From Azonexus sp. (GTDB lineage Bacteria > Pseudomonadota > Gammaproteobacteria > Burkholderiales > Rhodocyclaceae): a stretch of 64,000 bases of DNA. The first letter of the stretch is position 1. Every line of letters begins with the position of its first letter. Below are positions 63,153 to 64,000 of this stretch, piece after piece. A program made the position numbers and the translations under genes. The notes under the pieces were generated by a model. It searched no databases and had not been told where the DNA came from. It saw only the letters and a list, made by a program, of their open reading frames with translations. The stretch covers positions 84,389 through 148,388 of the forward strand of contig NZ_JAVBXX010000013.1 in assembly GCF_030824335.1 (NCBI RefSeq). Reading direction: 5' to 3'.

Positions 63153-64000
63153 ATGAACGCCAAAGACACCTTCCTCGCCGCCAATGCCCACGTCGACGAG
63201 GCCGCTATCCAGCCGCTGCCCAATTCCCGCAAGATCTACGTTGAAGGCTCGCGTCCGGATGTCTTGGTGCCGATGCGTGAAATCAGCCAGTCGGACACCC
63301 CGACCGGCATGGGCGGCGAAAAGAATCCGCCGATCTATGTTTATGACTGCTCCGGTGCGTATTCCGATCCGGCGGTCAAGGTCGACATCCGTTCCGGCCT
63401 GCCGGCATTGCGCGCGCAATGGATCGAAGAGCGCGGCGACACCGAAGCGCTGCCGGACCTGAGTTCCGAATTCGGCCGCAAGCGTGCCACCGATGCCAGT
63501 CTTGATGAACTGCGTTTCCCCGGCCTGCACCGCAAGCCGCGTCGTGCCAAGGCTGGCGCCAACGTCTCGCAGATGCATTACGCCCGTCAAGGCATCATCA
63601 CGCCGGAAATGGAATACGTCGCCATCCGCGAAAACCTCAATCGCCGCGCCTATATTGAATCGCTGCGGTCGACCGGCCCGATGGGCGAAAAAATGGCCAA
63701 GCTGCTCGGCCGCCAGCATCCCGGTCAAAGCTTCGGCGCCAGCATCCCGGAAGAAATCACGCCGGAATTCGTCCGTAGCGAAGTCGCCCGTGGCCGCGCC
63801 ATCATTCCGAACAACATCAACCACCCGGAAAGCGAGCCGATGATCATCGGCCGCAACTTCCTGACCAAGATCAACGCCAACATCGGCAACTCGGCGCTCG
63901 GCTCCAGCATTCAGGAAGAAGTCGAGAAAATGACCTGGTCGATCCGCTGGGGCGGCGACACGGTGATGGACCTGTCCACCGGCAAGAACATCCACGAAAC
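63153..64000 (+). CDS. thiC: Phosphomethylpyrimidine synthase (3'-truncated by window)
   Basis: Radical SAM enzyme that rearranges aminoimidazole ribotide to the pyrimidine of thiamine. The first 282 codons are visible, running off the right edge. Recognisable blocks are [74 protein letters not shown] and [17 protein letters not shown]. The cysteine motif lies beyond the window. A TPP riboswitch controls it. A TGCGGTCGAC copy at 63664-63673 is read here in the frame L-R-S-T, not AVD. Confidence 0.96.
   Translation, partial: MNAKDTFLAANAHVDEAAIQPLPNSRKIYVEGSRPDVLVPMREISQSDTPTGMGGEKNPPIYVYDCSGAYSDPAVKVDIRSGLPALRAQWIEERGDTEALPDLSSEFGRKRATDASLDELRFPGLHRKPRRAKAGANVSQMHYARQGIITPEMEYVAIRENLNRRAYIESLRSTGPMGEKMAKLLGRQHPGQSFGASIPEEITPEFVRSEVARGRAIIPNNINHPESEPMIIGRNFLTKINANIGNSALGSSIQEEVEKMTWSIRWGGDTVMDLSTGKNIHE

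Overview
The window looks like chromosome of a free-living, Gram-negative betaproteobacterium, most likely of the Rhodocyclales (Dechloromonas/Azonexus-like). That placement is an inference from gene content: a betaproteobacterial Pel cluster, a CIRCE-controlled rpoH, an rpoZ-spoT-dadA-tatD operon, LPS core genes, and GC near 60 percent. Both ends cut genes: pelB on the left and thiC on the right.

Layout. 1-7.8 kb: pelBCDEFG, the export and synthesis machinery for the cationic Pel exopolysaccharide. 7.9-10.7 kb: an EEP-family hydrolase with clsB, then gluQRS. 10.8-14.2 kb: a CHASE-PAS-PAS sensor kinase with a periplasmic binding protein. 14.3-15.2 kb: rpoH under a perfect CIRCE operator. 15.4-16.6 kb: a spherulin-4-like domain fused to RTX repeats, apparently circularly permuted. 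16.7-21.7 kb: gmk-rpoZ-spoT-dadA-tatD read leftward. 21.8 kb: tRNA-Thr(GGT).

22-35.7 kb is an accessory surface-protein region: a SapC-like protein, two RTX proteins, a rhamnosyltransferase-like GT2, two paralogous DUF6447-like small proteins each lying behind a terminator downstream of a large surface-protein gene, and a 1397-residue S-layer-like protein. It is interleaved with a RAYT transposase and its REP-like repeats, and with toxin-antitoxin modules (RelBE-like, HigBA, MazEF, a nucleotidyltransferase pair, HipB-like remnants, a HigA2-like orphan) that continue to 38.7 kb. No type I ABC transporter is visible, but a tolC lies at 58.8-60.2 kb.

38.8-44.2 kb: an operon of a FecR-domain protein, a CHASE2 class III cyclase and a TPR/outer-membrane-barrel protein, divergent from a Crp/Fnr regulator. 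44.3-54.6 kb: a glycan cluster with a Wzm/Wzt ABC exporter, an acetyltransferase-like protein, an LpxL-like acyltransferase, a radical SAM/SPASM protein, a PIG-L/GT2 fusion, a tandem GT4 protein and a GT2. 54.7-58.9 kb: glmS, waaC and waaA supply amino sugar and LPS core. 58.8-61.2 kb: pcm-like methyltransferase, rhodanese, tolC. 61.4-62.8 kb: an adhesin-E/alpha-carbonic anhydrase fusion. 63 kb: a TPP riboswitch ahead of thiC.

The most unexpected signal cuts across genes. The decamer TGCGGTCGAC occurs at 19 loci in 64 kb (22 copies on both strands), in coding regions, between genes, in a 34-bp perfect palindrome after rpoH, in the REP-like repeats and in the TPP riboswitch. It behaves like a dispersed genome-wide sequence tag, for example an uptake sequence or protein-binding site.
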